64,000 nucleotides of DNA from Legionella bononiensis (lineage in GTDB: Bacteria; Pseudomonadota; Gammaproteobacteria; Legionellales; Legionellaceae), in NCBI RefSeq assembly GCF_016786215.1, contig NZ_JADOBG010000001.1, positions 124,001-188,000 on the forward strand. The letters run 5' to 3'. The translations under genes and the position numbers were made by a program. Positions 24,379 through 36,218 of this stretch are shown piece after piece. The stretch's first letter is position 1, and the number at the start of each line of letters is the position of its first letter. Under the pieces are notes generated by a model, which searched no databases, was not told where the DNA came from, and saw only the letters and a program-made list of their open reading frames with translations.

Positions 24379-24675
24379 TTAACTGTCCGTCTCTTCGGTA
24401 AAGTGCTTTAGCATGTCATCTAAAATACAGCGTACATGCGCATCATAAATACTGTAATAAATGTGTTTGCCTTCTCGGTTAGCAACGAGCAGTCGAGCCG
24501 AACGAAGTAAACTCAAATGATGACTGGTTAGTGGTACCGATAATTGTAATTGTTGTGCCAGTTCAGAAACAGACTTAGCACCTTCTAAACAAGTCACCAA
24601 AAGTCTTAAGCGATTAGGTTCACCCATTAAATGTAAAATATCACTTAGCGTTATCATTTGATCGTGTGTTAGCAT
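24379..24675 (-). CDS. ArsR/SmtB-family metal-responsive repressor
   Basis: A 98-residue winged-helix repressor. The recognition helix is QLQLSVPLTSHHLSLLRSAR near residues 41-60. The C-terminal helix carries D-x-H and H-x-x-E (DAHVRCILDD and KHFTEE), the alpha-5 metal site of SmtB/CzrA sensors of Zn or Co. It probably represses itself and the downstream cadA through the palindrome at 24689-24706, with release by metal. Confidence 0.92.
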   Translation of the reverse strand: MLTHDQMITLSDILHLMGEPNRLRLLVTCLEGAKSVSELAQQLQLSVPLTSHHLSLLRSARLLVANREGKHIYYSIYDAHVRCILDDMLKHFTEETDS

Positions 24676-24688
24676 AATGACTTAAACA

Positions 24689-24706
24689 GTTAAACAAGTA
24701 TTTAAC
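24689..24706. promoter_or_regulatory. Candidate ArsR/SmtB operator
   Basis: GTTAAA-caagta-TTTAAC is a perfect 6-bp inverted repeat, 14 nt upstream of the repressor start and inside an AT-rich intergenic gap. This is the usual position for autoregulation by this family. Confidence 0.5.
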
Positions 24707-24740
24707 TATTACTATAGCTAAATACCGTGCTTTGTCAAAT

Positions 24741-27902
<3,162 letters not shown>

Positions 27903-29141
27903 TTAGTGCTCATGGCTTGCGCCATCTTTACCTAATTCAGCTTTCATAAAGAAACTGTTTCTACTCACATAGCGTTGGTCTTTATCAAGACCTGACACTA
28001 CCTCCGCCCACTCGTCGTCCTTCTGCCCTAAAGTCACTGGAGTGGCTTCAAAATAATCACCTTGCTGTACAAAAACCACCTCGCGATCATTTAGACGTTG
28101 AATGGCAGAAAGAAGCACCGCAACAGGCACTTCTTTTTCTTTAATGGTGATGGCTGCATTCACATACATGCCAGGTAACCACGCACGAGCTTCATTGGGG
28201 ATTATTGCTCGAGCTAAAGTGGTTTGACTGTCTTCAATCCCTAAAGGAGCAATGTAAGAAATGATGCTCGTGGATTGGGGCTTACCTTCATCACCTGTTA
28301 CGGTGACTTCCATACCTGACTTTATCAAAGGTGCTTCTTTGCGATATAAGGTAAAATCTGCCCATACATTAGCAAGATTAGCCACTTCAAAAATGGGTTT
28401 TGTACTTTGTGCCAACTCACCATTGGTTGCATATTTTTGTACAATAGTCCCGGTCATCGGTGCGGTTATAGTGTAATTTTGTAAGCTCTCGTTACTTTCA
28501 ATCGTGACTAGCACCTCGCCTTTGGTCACCTCATCCCCCAAATTTTTATTGATGGCTTTAATAATACCTGAATAACGGGCATAAATAGGGGTAAGGGTAT
28601 CGCGATTGGGAACAATTTTTCCTACTACCTTTAATTGAGTTTTAATGGTTTGGCTTTGTGCGACCACTGTTTGGATGTCTGCAGCTTTTAAAACGGTCTG
28701 GGGAATTTTAACGCGCCCTTCCGCAGTCTCATAATGCCAGGTTATGTTTTGCCCCTGGATGTTTAAGTTAATCCCTACTTCAAATGAATGGGGTTCACGA
28801 ATCACTTCATTACTTTGTAAAAAAGTCTCAACAGGTGTGAAATGAATAGTTTCTTTTTTTCCAGAAAAGCGAGTTAACGCAACAGTTAATCGCGCTTTAT
28901 CAGGTGACATGACTTCTCCATTCTCATAAAAGTAGGCACGAAAATGAGGAGGCATGCCCCGTTCAAAAATTAAAAGCTCCATAGCCAATGAATCTTTTTT
29001 AAATAAACGACCGCCTTGTGGTCCTTTTTCTATACTTTCTTGATGTTCAGTTTCTTCCGCAGCGGTTGAATCTTCTCCCGCCCATACATGAAAAAAACAC
29101 AGAACACTGACTATAATAATGAAGGGTTTTAAAAAGTTCAT
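27903..29141 (-). CDS. czcB: Periplasmic adaptor of the metal RND pump (CzcB/HelB)
   Basis: A 412-residue membrane-fusion protein. A signal sequence (residues 1-21) precedes an N-terminal metal-binding-type extension (KGPQGGRLFKKDSLAMELLIF). The lipoyl/barrel domain follows (YARYSGIIKAINKNLGDEV and LVTIESNESLQNYTITAPM). It links CzcA to the CzcC outer-membrane channel. Its start overlaps the end of czcC by 4 nt (ATGA), and it is 9 nt before czcA. Confidence 0.94.
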   Translation of the reverse strand: MNFLKPFIIIVSVLCFFHVWAGEDSTAAEETEHQESIEKGPQGGRLFKKDSLAMELLIFERGMPPHFRAYFYENGEVMSPDKARLTVALTRFSGKKETIHFTPVETFLQSNEVIREPHSFEVGINLNIQGQNITWHYETAEGRVKIPQTVLKAADIQTVVAQSQTIKTQLKVVGKIVPNRDTLTPIYARYSGIIKAINKNLGDEVTKGEVLVTIESNESLQNYTITAPMTGTIVQKYATNGELAQSTKPIFEVANLANVWADFTLYRKEAPLIKSGMEVTVTGDEGKPQSTSIISYIAPLGIEDSQTTLARAIIPNEARAWLPGMYVNAAITIKEKEVPVAVLLSAIQRLNDREVVFVQQGDYFEATPVTLGQKDDEWAEVVSGLDKDQRYVSRNSFFMKAELGKDGASHEH

Positions 29142-30397
29142 TTGCTCTCCTTGGGATTATCCAGCCCCAAAAGTCCTGTGATCTGAATTAATGATTTATG
29201 ATAATCGGCATGAGCTTGTTGATAATGTCGCTCTTCCTCGTATAACGCATTTAAAGCTACGGATAATTCAATGTAGGTGTAACGCCCCATTTGATACCCT
29301 TCTTGAGCAAGGTTTATGGATTTACGTGCTAAGGGTAACAACGATTTAGTAACCAATTGTGCTTCATAATTGTTTTGCTGTGCCTGTAAAAAGAACGCGT
29401 AGAGATTTTGGCGCAATTCCAATTGGGTTCCTCGATATTCATGAGCAGTTTGAGTGTATTGTGCTTCAGCTGTGAGAATTTTTCCTTGGTTTCGCTCGTA
29501 TACAGGAACTTGGGCATAAGCTGAGGCAACAGCCGCATTACTGCCATCGTCTGAAAAATGACGGCCACCCAATTGGATGTTTAAATCAGGCCAAACCGAT
29601 TTTTTTACCGCAGTAATGGTGGCGCGTTTGGCTTGCAGCAGAAGTTTCATTTGCAGTAATTGCGGACTTCCCGCTATTTTCTTTAATAATTGCGGCCAGT
29701 CCCACAACGTACCTGGCAATCCTCTATCCACCAATACATTATCAATACGGAAACTAGTTCCTAATAACCGCGCCAATTTTGCGCGCTGTAACAAGGCCTC
29801 ACGTCCTGCTTTATTCTCTTGAATACGCGCTTCACCCAATCGCACCTGGGCTAATCGTAAATCTAATTCCGCTCCAGCTCCCGCTTTTACACGGCGATCT
29901 ATTGCAGAAACTATGTCTTGGTTTAATTTTATTAATTTCTTGGTGACGAGATGCCATTGAGAGGCATACAATGCATCCACATAAGCCACACCCACAGCAA
30001 CATAGAGCACTGCTTTTTGCACATTAATACTGGCAAGGGAGGCTAGATAATCCGCATAAGTCGCTTTTTGCAGGTACTGTAACCGATGGCCTAAAGGAAT
30101 GGGTTGCGTTATAGAAAAAGTCGTTTCTGCAGCTTCATAACTGCTGTAAGAACCTGAGCCACCAAAGTTTTCTGCGGTCAGTGTGACTTGAGGGTTAGGA
30201 TAAAGTCCGCTTTGAATAAAGTAGCCACGAATTGCCTGTGCTTTGTCAATTGTTGCCTGCAATTCTGGATTGTTTTGATAGGCTTGATTCAATGCGTCTT
30301 TAAATGTAAGTGGATTAGCAGCCATCACTTCGTTGAAAACAAAGATGAATAAAACCGTAACTATCCCTCTGATAAAATAAAGCATCCTTACCTTCAA
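29138..30397 (-). CDS. czcC: TolC-like outer-membrane channel (CzcC/HelC)
   Basis: A 419-residue TolC-family protein with signal peptide (residues 1-26, ending EVMAA). Two homologous repeats contain the long coiled helices of the periplasmic tunnel, for example FKDALNQAYQNNPELQATID near residue 32 and KSINLAQEGYQMGRYTYIEL near 365. It forms the exit duct of the metal efflux system. It is the first gene of the leftward czcCBA operon, and its promoter should lie in the divergent 160-nt gap with the 30559 gene. Confidence 0.93.
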   Translation of the reverse strand: MKVRMLYFIRGIVTVLFIFVFNEVMAANPLTFKDALNQAYQNNPELQATIDKAQAIRGYFIQSGLYPNPQVTLTAENFGGSGSYSSYEAAETTFSITQPIPLGHRLQYLQKATYADYLASLASINVQKAVLYVAVGVAYVDALYASQWHLVTKKLIKLNQDIVSAIDRRVKAGAGAELDLRLAQVRLGEARIQENKAGREALLQRAKLARLLGTSFRIDNVLVDRGLPGTLWDWPQLLKKIAGSPQLLQMKLLLQAKRATITAVKKSVWPDLNIQLGGRHFSDDGSNAAVASAYAQVPVYERNQGKILTAEAQYTQTAHEYRGTQLELRQNLYAFFLQAQQNNYEAQLVTKSLLPLARKSINLAQEGYQMGRYTYIELSVALNALYEEERHYQQAHADYHKSLIQITGLLGLDNPKESK

Positions 30398-30558
30398 TAA
30401 TTGTCTGTATTAACGAATCTCTATTGAGTTTACCCTTAAATAGATTAATTATACACCCCTGCGATTTATTCTTTAAAAATCATTTAAAAACCTGAGGATA
30501 CATGTTAAAACAAAGATATTGATTATCAAATTAATGCGTTATTATAAGTGACTCTGCT

Positions 30559-31293
30559 ATGTTGATTCGGTTTATAGGCATAATTCTTTTGATACATACT
30601 TCTCTCATAGCAGCTAAGCCCTTAACAGTAGGAATTGTATCTTACGATCCTCCGTTTACTATGCGTGCGGATAAAGATCATTATTTTGGTTTTGATATTG
30701 AGCTGATGACTAGCCTTTGTACCGAAATGAAGACTCAATGCCAATTTAAACCCATGCCTTTTAACCAACTGTTTACTCAATTAAACAAAGGAACAATCGA
30801 TCTGGCAATTGCTGCCATCATCATTACCAATGAAAGGCAACAACAATTTTCTTTTAGTCTGCCTTATTTAATAAGTAAAGCACGCTTTATGACAACCCAT
30901 AAAAATTCAATCACCACAGTGGGAGATTTAACGAAAAAAAATGTGGGTGCTATAGAAGGTAGTATATTTAAAGACTGGATTACTCAAAAATTGCCAGGAA
31001 CATCCATTACAGAATACTCTACGACAGAACAATTAATCAGCGCATTAAATAAAAACGAAGTGGATGGTGTCTTAATGGACGATTTTTCTGCAGACTATTG
31101 GATAACCAATAATCAGCAATCGTTTAAAGGGATTGGAGAACCATTGCTCATTGGAACAGGCTATGGAATTATGGCTAAGAATGACTCCCTTAAATTAATA
31201 AACAGAGTGAATAAAGCACTAAAAAAAATAGTAAACAATAATATTTATCTTTCTTTATATAAGAAATATTTTCATACCATTCCCATGCACTAA
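30559..31293 (+). CDS. Periplasmic substrate-binding protein, amino-acid type
   Basis: A 244-residue family 3 solute-binding protein with a signal peptide (residues 1-19). It begins LTVGIVSYDPPFTMRADKDH and contains FGFDIELMTSLCTEM, LNKGTIDLAIAAIIIT and VDGVLMDDFSADYW, all typical for ArtJ/HisJ-like binders. No permease or ATPase genes are nearby, so it may work with a distant transporter or as a sensor. It is transcribed divergently from the metal pump operon. Confidence 0.87.
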   Translation: MLIRFIGIILLIHTSLIAAKPLTVGIVSYDPPFTMRADKDHYFGFDIELMTSLCTEMKTQCQFKPMPFNQLFTQLNKGTIDLAIAAIIITNERQQQFSFSLPYLISKARFMTTHKNSITTVGDLTKKNVGAIEGSIFKDWITQKLPGTSITEYSTTEQLISALNKNEVDGVLMDDFSADYWITNNQQSFKGIGEPLLIGTGYGIMAKNDSLKLINRVNKALKKIVNNNIYLSLYKKYFHTIPMH

Positions 31294-31365
31294 TGATTAT
31301 AAACGCTTTCATTCCCATTCTTTTTAAATTACAGTTAATCTATTGAAACTAACACGGATAGTAAC

Positions 31366-31506
31366 ATGATTAGATTTTTTGTATTTTTAACACTTTTAGT
31401 GTTCTTATGCTCCTGTTCCTCGTCTACAGAAAGCACTAAATCCAATAATGACGCTCCGAAGAAACGCAGCTTTGGAGGCTATCATCCTCACCATCCACGA
31501 CATTAA
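31366..31506 (+). CDS. Small His-rich lipoprotein
   Basis: A 46-residue protein with a signal (MIRFFVFLTLLVFLCSC) that holds possible lipobox cysteines at 15 and 17, then a Ser/Thr linker, and ends YHPHHPRH. The histidine tail could bind metal, like the lipoprotein at 21037 in the same metal island. No family is recognised. Confidence 0.6.
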   Translation: MIRFFVFLTLLVFLCSCSSSTESTKSNNDAPKKRSFGGYHPHHPRH

Positions 31507-31542
31507 CAGAGGATAAATGACTCTCATTAAAAGGAGCAAACT

Positions 31543-31998
31543 ATGAATATAAAACGCTTTACCCTAAGTTCGTTATTCAACAAAAGTGTTAAAATCTCAT
31601 TGCTTTTTTTTCTATTGATATCACTGGCAATAGCAAGTGAGCATCTTGCATCTCAAGTGATTATTCCTACGACTGCTCCAGAAATATTTCAAGAGATTGA
31701 TGAGTACACTATAGTCCTTTATAAAGCAATTGAAAACAATCAGTTAAATGAAGTGCATTATCATGTTTTTGCTGTTCTCAAATTGGTGAACGCACTCCCT
31801 AATTTAAGCCAAAGTTTATCCCCAGCCCAATTAAAGATGCTTCAAAACTCTATTGCGTCTATTAAAAAACTGGCCACACAAATGGATGCCAGCAGCGATG
31901 CGAATGACCAAGAAGCAACTCAAGCCCAATTTAAAAAACTACGAAGTTTTATAAATGAACTCCACACCTATTACTCCATTAAAAAACATGTTCAATAA
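31543..31998 (+). CDS. Exported helical protein of unknown function
   Basis: A 151-residue protein with an N-terminal membrane/signal segment (LLFFLLISLAIASEHLAS), then an all-helical domain with VLKLVNALPNLSQSL and a Ser/Asp-rich turn. It has AAAGGAG before the ATG. It resembles helical periplasmic metal-stress proteins in general shape only; no family can be named. Confidence 0.65.
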   Translation: MNIKRFTLSSLFNKSVKISLLFFLLISLAIASEHLASQVIIPTTAPEIFQEIDEYTIVLYKAIENNQLNEVHYHVFAVLKLVNALPNLSQSLSPAQLKMLQNSIASIKKLATQMDASSDANDQEATQAQFKKLRSFINELHTYYSIKKHVQ

Positions 31999-32085
31999 TT
32001 ATAATAACTATCTTTTTAATGGAGTTCCCTTGGTGATCTATTTTCCTCTATACTTGAATCAATCTCACGATTAAAAAGAGCGATA

Positions 32086-32277
32086 ATGGACATCGTAATG
32101 AATCACAGTATTCTTGCTGTAAGTGGTGTTATTTTCGCTATAGGAATTGTATTGTTAGTTCTGGCCAATGGGAATTCTGGAAAAACAATGAGGCGTATGG
32201 GACTTATTCTTTCTGGTTGTGCATTAATTGCCTTTACTCTCTTTTTTTTTCTCGATGTGCTTCCAACGAACACTTAA
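32086..32277 (+). CDS. Small two-helix membrane protein
   Basis: A 63-residue protein with two membrane helices (SILAVSGVIFAIGIVLLVLA and LILSGCALIAFTLFFFL) separated by GNSGKTMRRM. There is no known domain. It could be part of the metal island's set of small membrane proteins. Confidence 0.6.
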   Translation: MDIVMNHSILAVSGVIFAIGIVLLVLANGNSGKTMRRMGLILSGCALIAFTLFFFLDVLPTNT

Positions 32278-32432
32278 CTTCTGAGCACAATCTTAAAGGA
32301 TAAATCCCTCTTTAAATCGAGTACAGGCAATCAATTAATAAATTGAATCCTTATTAAATCAATGTATAGTTGAATTTAGGGATAGGGATACTTATAAAAT
32401 CTACTACAAAAATCAGCAAGGGATGTTACGTT

Positions 32433-33209
32433 ATGATGCGCCATAAACATCAAAAGAAAAGCAACGGGTTCAAAAAATTTCATATCTGCTTTTGGGTTGT
32501 ACCCCTTATGATTTTGTTGCTTATCACCAAATTTTTTATCCATCGTTTCAGTTTAGAATTTGTTGTCGTTAGCCCTCTTTTTACAAGCACCATGGCCGGT
32601 GCCATTTTTATTATCAGTATTTTGCTTGCTGGAATTTTGACAGACTTTAAAGAAGCCGAAAAATTTCCAGCAGAAATCAGAGCCTCTCTTGAAAACATAC
32701 TGGAAGAAGCAACCCTTTTTCATCAGAAGAATAATGAGTTTGATTTAAAAAAAATTCATGCCACTATTAGTAAAATAGTTCAGCTCTTTTTTAAAGGAAT
32801 AGATCATGAAGGAAATCACCACGATTTAGATCCATGCCTAAATGCTATCAATCAATTAGCATCTTCATTCTTAGAGATGGAACAATTAGGTATGGCACCT
32901 AACTTTCTTGTTCGTTTAAAAACAGAACAAGGTGCATTGAGAAAGATAATTTTACGAATATATCAAATTCAAAGAACTCAATTTATTCCCTCTGTACATA
33001 TTCTGGCTGAATCATTAATAGGCTTTCTCACCTTCTTTCTTCTGTTCTTAAAGACTGAAGGATCTCCAGAATCATTTATACTTTTTGGCTTTATTGCTTA
33101 TTTTTTCCTCTATATCGGTCGTCTCATCAGAGTATTAGAAAAACCGTTTAGAGAGGGGCATGAAACCATGGATGATGTGAGTCTTTTTCTCCTTCGAGAG
33201 ATGAAATGA
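32433..33209 (+). CDS. Inner-membrane protein of unknown function
   Basis: A protein of 258 residues if it starts at the ATG at 32433 (MMRHKHQKKSNG). Two helices near the N-terminus (WVVPLMILLLITKFFIHRF; IFIISILLAGILTDFKEAEKF) and two near the C-terminus flank a 130-residue cytosolic helical part. The layout recalls bestrophin-like (UPF0187) or DUF4239-like channels, but no signature was certain. Confidence 0.6.
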   Translation: MMRHKHQKKSNGFKKFHICFWVVPLMILLLITKFFIHRFSLEFVVVSPLFTSTMAGAIFIISILLAGILTDFKEAEKFPAEIRASLENILEEATLFHQKNNEFDLKKIHATISKIVQLFFKGIDHEGNHHDLDPCLNAINQLASSFLEMEQLGMAPNFLVRLKTEQGALRKIILRIYQIQRTQFIPSVHILAESLIGFLTFFLLFLKTEGSPESFILFGFIAYFFLYIGRLIRVLEKPFREGHETMDDVSLFLLREMK

Positions 33210-33354
33210 TAACAACGTAATCCTATTGACCCATGCATCATTCGCATAAAACTAATTCTGATTTCTTAATGACAAGGAACGCATTTGGATTCTATAAAAG
33301 AACTCCAATTAAAGATCATTTATGTTCGACACTGAAAGATAATAGATTTTTACC

Positions 33355-33391
33355 GCACCACCCATTGAATAATTCATTCAATGGGTGGTGC
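33355..33391. terminator. Long perfect hairpin (terminator-like)
   Basis: GCACCACCCATTGAAT (33355-33370) pairs perfectly with 33376-33391 across AATTC. It follows the membrane-protein gene and precedes the patatin remnant. The T-run after it is weak, so it may be a REP-type palindrome acting as a terminator. Confidence 0.5.
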
Positions 33392-33496
33392 AATTTGCCT
33401 AATTCCTCAATAATGCCTATCTTAATATTTAATAAAGTACACTAAATCCGTCAATGGATTTTTCAAGCTAATAATACATTATTATAGGGGCATTCT

Positions 33497-33934
33497 TTGA
33501 AAAGCAACGGGCATAGAGCATCACGGCTGAACAAGTTATCAAACACAATAAAAAGACCACCGTTTGAGTGTATTGCTCTGGTGTTACAAGGAGGTGGCGC
33601 TTTAGGTTCCTATCAAGCAGGAGTCTATGAAGCTCTTGCCGAGGTTGATCTCCTTCCTGACTGGGTAGCAGGTATTTCAATCGGTGCTATTAATGCCGCA
33701 ATTATAGCAGGCAACCCAATCAATAATCGGGTCGCACAGCTAAAACTATTTTGGGAACATCTCTGTGCGAATCCTTTACTCGATTGGTCAAGTGTATTTG
33801 CTAAAATAACGTCCACCAATATCCTAGGGCGTAACCTGATCAATCAGACGAGTGCCTGGTCAAGTTTAATGAATGGAGTGCCTAATTTATCGCTTTTTAT
33901 TAATAAACAAGATTTCCCTTTTAAAGCCTGGTAA
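33497..33934 (+). pseudogene. Patatin-like phospholipase, C-terminally truncated
   Basis: 145 residues from the N-terminal part of a patatin-like lipase. The oxyanion loop QGGGALGSYQAG (residues 31-42) and the nucleophile Ser61 in GISIGA are intact. The frame ends soon after KQDFPFKAW, well before the second catalytic residue (Asp in the DGG motif). Complete members of this group have 350-400 residues. It cannot be an active dyad enzyme, and is best read as an eroded gene left beside another fragment (33963). Confidence 0.75.
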
Positions 33935-33962
33935 TGCACCAAGGGGTTAGACAGAGAAATCA

Positions 33963-34256
33963 CTATGCCCATTGAGTAATGTAAGGATTTTCATATCCTT
34001 CTATGAAGGCAACCTGCGCCGCCCATTCACGCTCCCATGCTGTAGGAGGAAAGCGCTTATTCCAAGCAAGAAAAAGCTTTTTTTGCGAAGAGCTTAAGGG
34101 AATAGTATATTGTTGAGACATAAATAAATGTGCACGCGCGATAAGACCAGCAATTTTTTTTGCTTGAGCAAAATTATTTGGGGACGCAATTGAGGAGGAA
34201 CTTACTAAAAAGACAGCAAAAAAAAGTGTAAAACGCATTAAATCAAGACCAGACAA
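33963..34256 (-). pseudogene. Endonuclease I remnant with internal in-frame deletion
   Basis: A 97-residue frame combines the signal peptide and first residues of a periplasmic endonuclease I (RFTLFFAVFLVSSSSIA, then SPNNFAQAKKIA) with its C-terminal part (GLIARAHLFMSQQYTIPLSS, AWNKRFPPTAWEREW, GYENPYIT). The about 100-150 residue catalytic middle, with its His/Asn metal site, is missing, so nuclease activity is not expected. The frame stays open, which suggests recent deletion or a residual secreted peptide. Confidence 0.72.
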
Positions 34257-34449
34257 AGAGAATCCGAGAATTATTATATGAAATAAAGACTAAAAATGAC
34301 ACATTAGCGTAGATGGAACATGATAATCGGAAAACTCTTCAAAAATTATAGCCCTTGCGCAGGGTAAAGTAGCTTGCAAGAAAAATGCTGTAAAATTACA
34401 TCCTTATCAAGATAAGCATATAATTAGATTAATTCCCCCGATAGAGTGC

Positions 34450-34734
34450 ATGATGACAGAATGGATTATACAACTGGGTTTTTCGCTGAGCCTCCTGGTC
34501 AATGCCCTTCTCTTTATTCCGCAAATTATTACCCTTATAAAAACAAAATCATCTCAAGGCCTGTCGCTCATTACTTTTGCAGGATTTAATATTATTCAAC
34601 TGTTTACCTTGTTACATGGAGTCCTTATTGGTGATTATTTACTGGCAGGAGGCTATTTATTGAGTATAATTTCTTGTGGATGCGTATCAGTCTTGATTAT
34701 TTATTATCGCTATTGGTATAAAAAGATGAAATAA
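34450..34734 (+). CDS. PQ-loop (SemiSWEET-like) membrane protein
   Basis: A 94-residue, three-helix protein. The first helix carries the PQ motif in LLFIPQIITLIKTKSSQGLS (residues 20-39), the hallmark of SemiSWEET sugar carriers and other PQ-loop proteins, which act as dimers. The following helices are intact. The substrate may be a sugar or another small solute. It stands alone. Confidence 0.85.
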   Translation: MMTEWIIQLGFSLSLLVNALLFIPQIITLIKTKSSQGLSLITFAGFNIIQLFTLLHGVLIGDYLLAGGYLLSIISCGCVSVLIIYYRYWYKKMK

Positions 34735-34843
34735 TCAATACGTTAGATGTCCTTAAAAAATATTTATTGTATTTATTTTGCACACAGTATAAAATACACA
34801 CTCCTCTTGAAGCCATAAAGTGCACTATAAAGGAATAAACTGC

Positions 34844-36154
34844 ATGCAAGATAATTTAATTTTATTGCCTCACGATCCCTCCATCTTAATCCAAGACTTA
34901 TCTCAAAAAATTCATTATTTAAATATCATGAAAAACTTGATGGAGCACAGTTTAATAGCGATTAATCAGTTTCAAAATCAAAATCTGAAACGATTCGATG
35001 CGCAGGTTGGTGATACTTTATGTCAAATAAGGGCATATAAAATCCTCTGTCTCGCAACTCAAGATTGCGAAAAGATATCGTTAGATTTAAACCAATTAAA
35101 CTCTCGGATACATCAAGTTATCCCGATTATCACTGCCCACCAGGTAGAACTTGAACGCTATCTAGCTACCCCAAAAAATCAAAGACCTGATTGGATACGT
35201 GCCTCCATACCCTTGCAAGGCTTGTTTTCCCAATGTGATAGCTTAGTTCCTCTATCCGATGATGCCCTCTTTATTGTATTATCGCACTTATTATGTCATT
35301 TTCATAAAGTAGATGAAGAGCACATTCCGATGTCTGTTGACGTTCGGCACGTTGCATCCGAATGGAATCTCTCACAAGGGTATGCAAAGAAACTGACTCA
35401 TTATTTTCAAAAAACGCTTGCGAATGCATCGTGTTCCTTTATGTTTCAAATGCTTTCTGAACTCCCAAAACTGAATCAATTACAATCCATCTTTCCATTA
35501 TTGCATCGCGCAGGCGATGAAGGGCGAATGGTTTTACCATGTCATGCAGTCACTGAAATAATCGTTCGTCATATGATTCAATCCGAAGCCCATGCTGTTT
35601 TGGTAATGAAAATAAATACACCACAAAAACAGCAGATAATGACCTTTCATTTCAAAGGAAACCCAAATCTCAATGAATTTGTTATGGTCAGCGACACATT
35701 CATACTGGATGATCTGCCATGCATGGTATTCTATGGTGTAGCAGAACACCAAGAATCACCCAATTACCAGAGGATGCGTAATGCTATACAGCATATGGGA
35801 TTAAGCCATATTGTTCTTACAAATAATGCGGCTCATCCTCAGTACTCAGGAAGCGCGCTCGCAGCCTTTCGCGAAAACCCTTATGCAACGCTTCTCATAG
35901 AGAATACTCAACTATGCTCTATTGAAACCGCACAGATCATGCAATTAAGTGAGCAATTGAAAGACTTGCAATTAAAAGCACATCTCTGGGGATTAACCCA
36001 AAGTAATGCGTCAACGTTTTTTTTGAAACATATTTTTTGCAGTACTATGGATGAGTACCCTCATAGTGTTCTTAAAAAGATGCCTGGAACTGCAATCGAA
36101 CGCATAAGACCTCATATTCAAGTACTTCCTGAGGCTAGTCTACGGATGGCATAA
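34844..36154 (+). CDS. Hypothetical protein, possibly partner of downstream kinase
   Basis: A 436-residue soluble protein. The start is set at ATG 34844 after AAAGGAATAAACTGC (GTG 34820 is in frame). An N-terminal helical half (LSQKIHYLNIMKNLM) is followed by a mixed alpha/beta half with VLVMKINTPQKQQIMTFHF. No domain is recognised. It lies 64 nt upstream of the hybrid kinase and may share its operon; a role in that signalling pathway is inference only. Confidence 0.6.
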   Translation: MQDNLILLPHDPSILIQDLSQKIHYLNIMKNLMEHSLIAINQFQNQNLKRFDAQVGDTLCQIRAYKILCLATQDCEKISLDLNQLNSRIHQVIPIITAHQVELERYLATPKNQRPDWIRASIPLQGLFSQCDSLVPLSDDALFIVLSHLLCHFHKVDEEHIPMSVDVRHVASEWNLSQGYAKKLTHYFQKTLANASCSFMFQMLSELPKLNQLQSIFPLLHRAGDEGRMVLPCHAVTEIIVRHMIQSEAHAVLVMKINTPQKQQIMTFHFKGNPNLNEFVMVSDTFILDDLPCMVFYGVAEHQESPNYQRMRNAIQHMGLSHIVLTNNAAHPQYSGSALAAFRENPYATLLIENTQLCSIETAQIMQLSEQLKDLQLKAHLWGLTQSNASTFFLKHIFCSTMDEYPHSVLKKMPGTAIERIRPHIQVLPEASLRMA

Positions 36155-36218
36155 AGATATACGTAACCTGGTCTATACTTAATTTAAATATTGACGAGGC
36201 ATATCTTTAAGGACATCT

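Noticed and set aside
33233-33445. 70-codon frame after the membrane-protein gene
   Set aside because: It crosses the 16-bp perfect hairpin at 33355-33391 and lacks a ribosome site.
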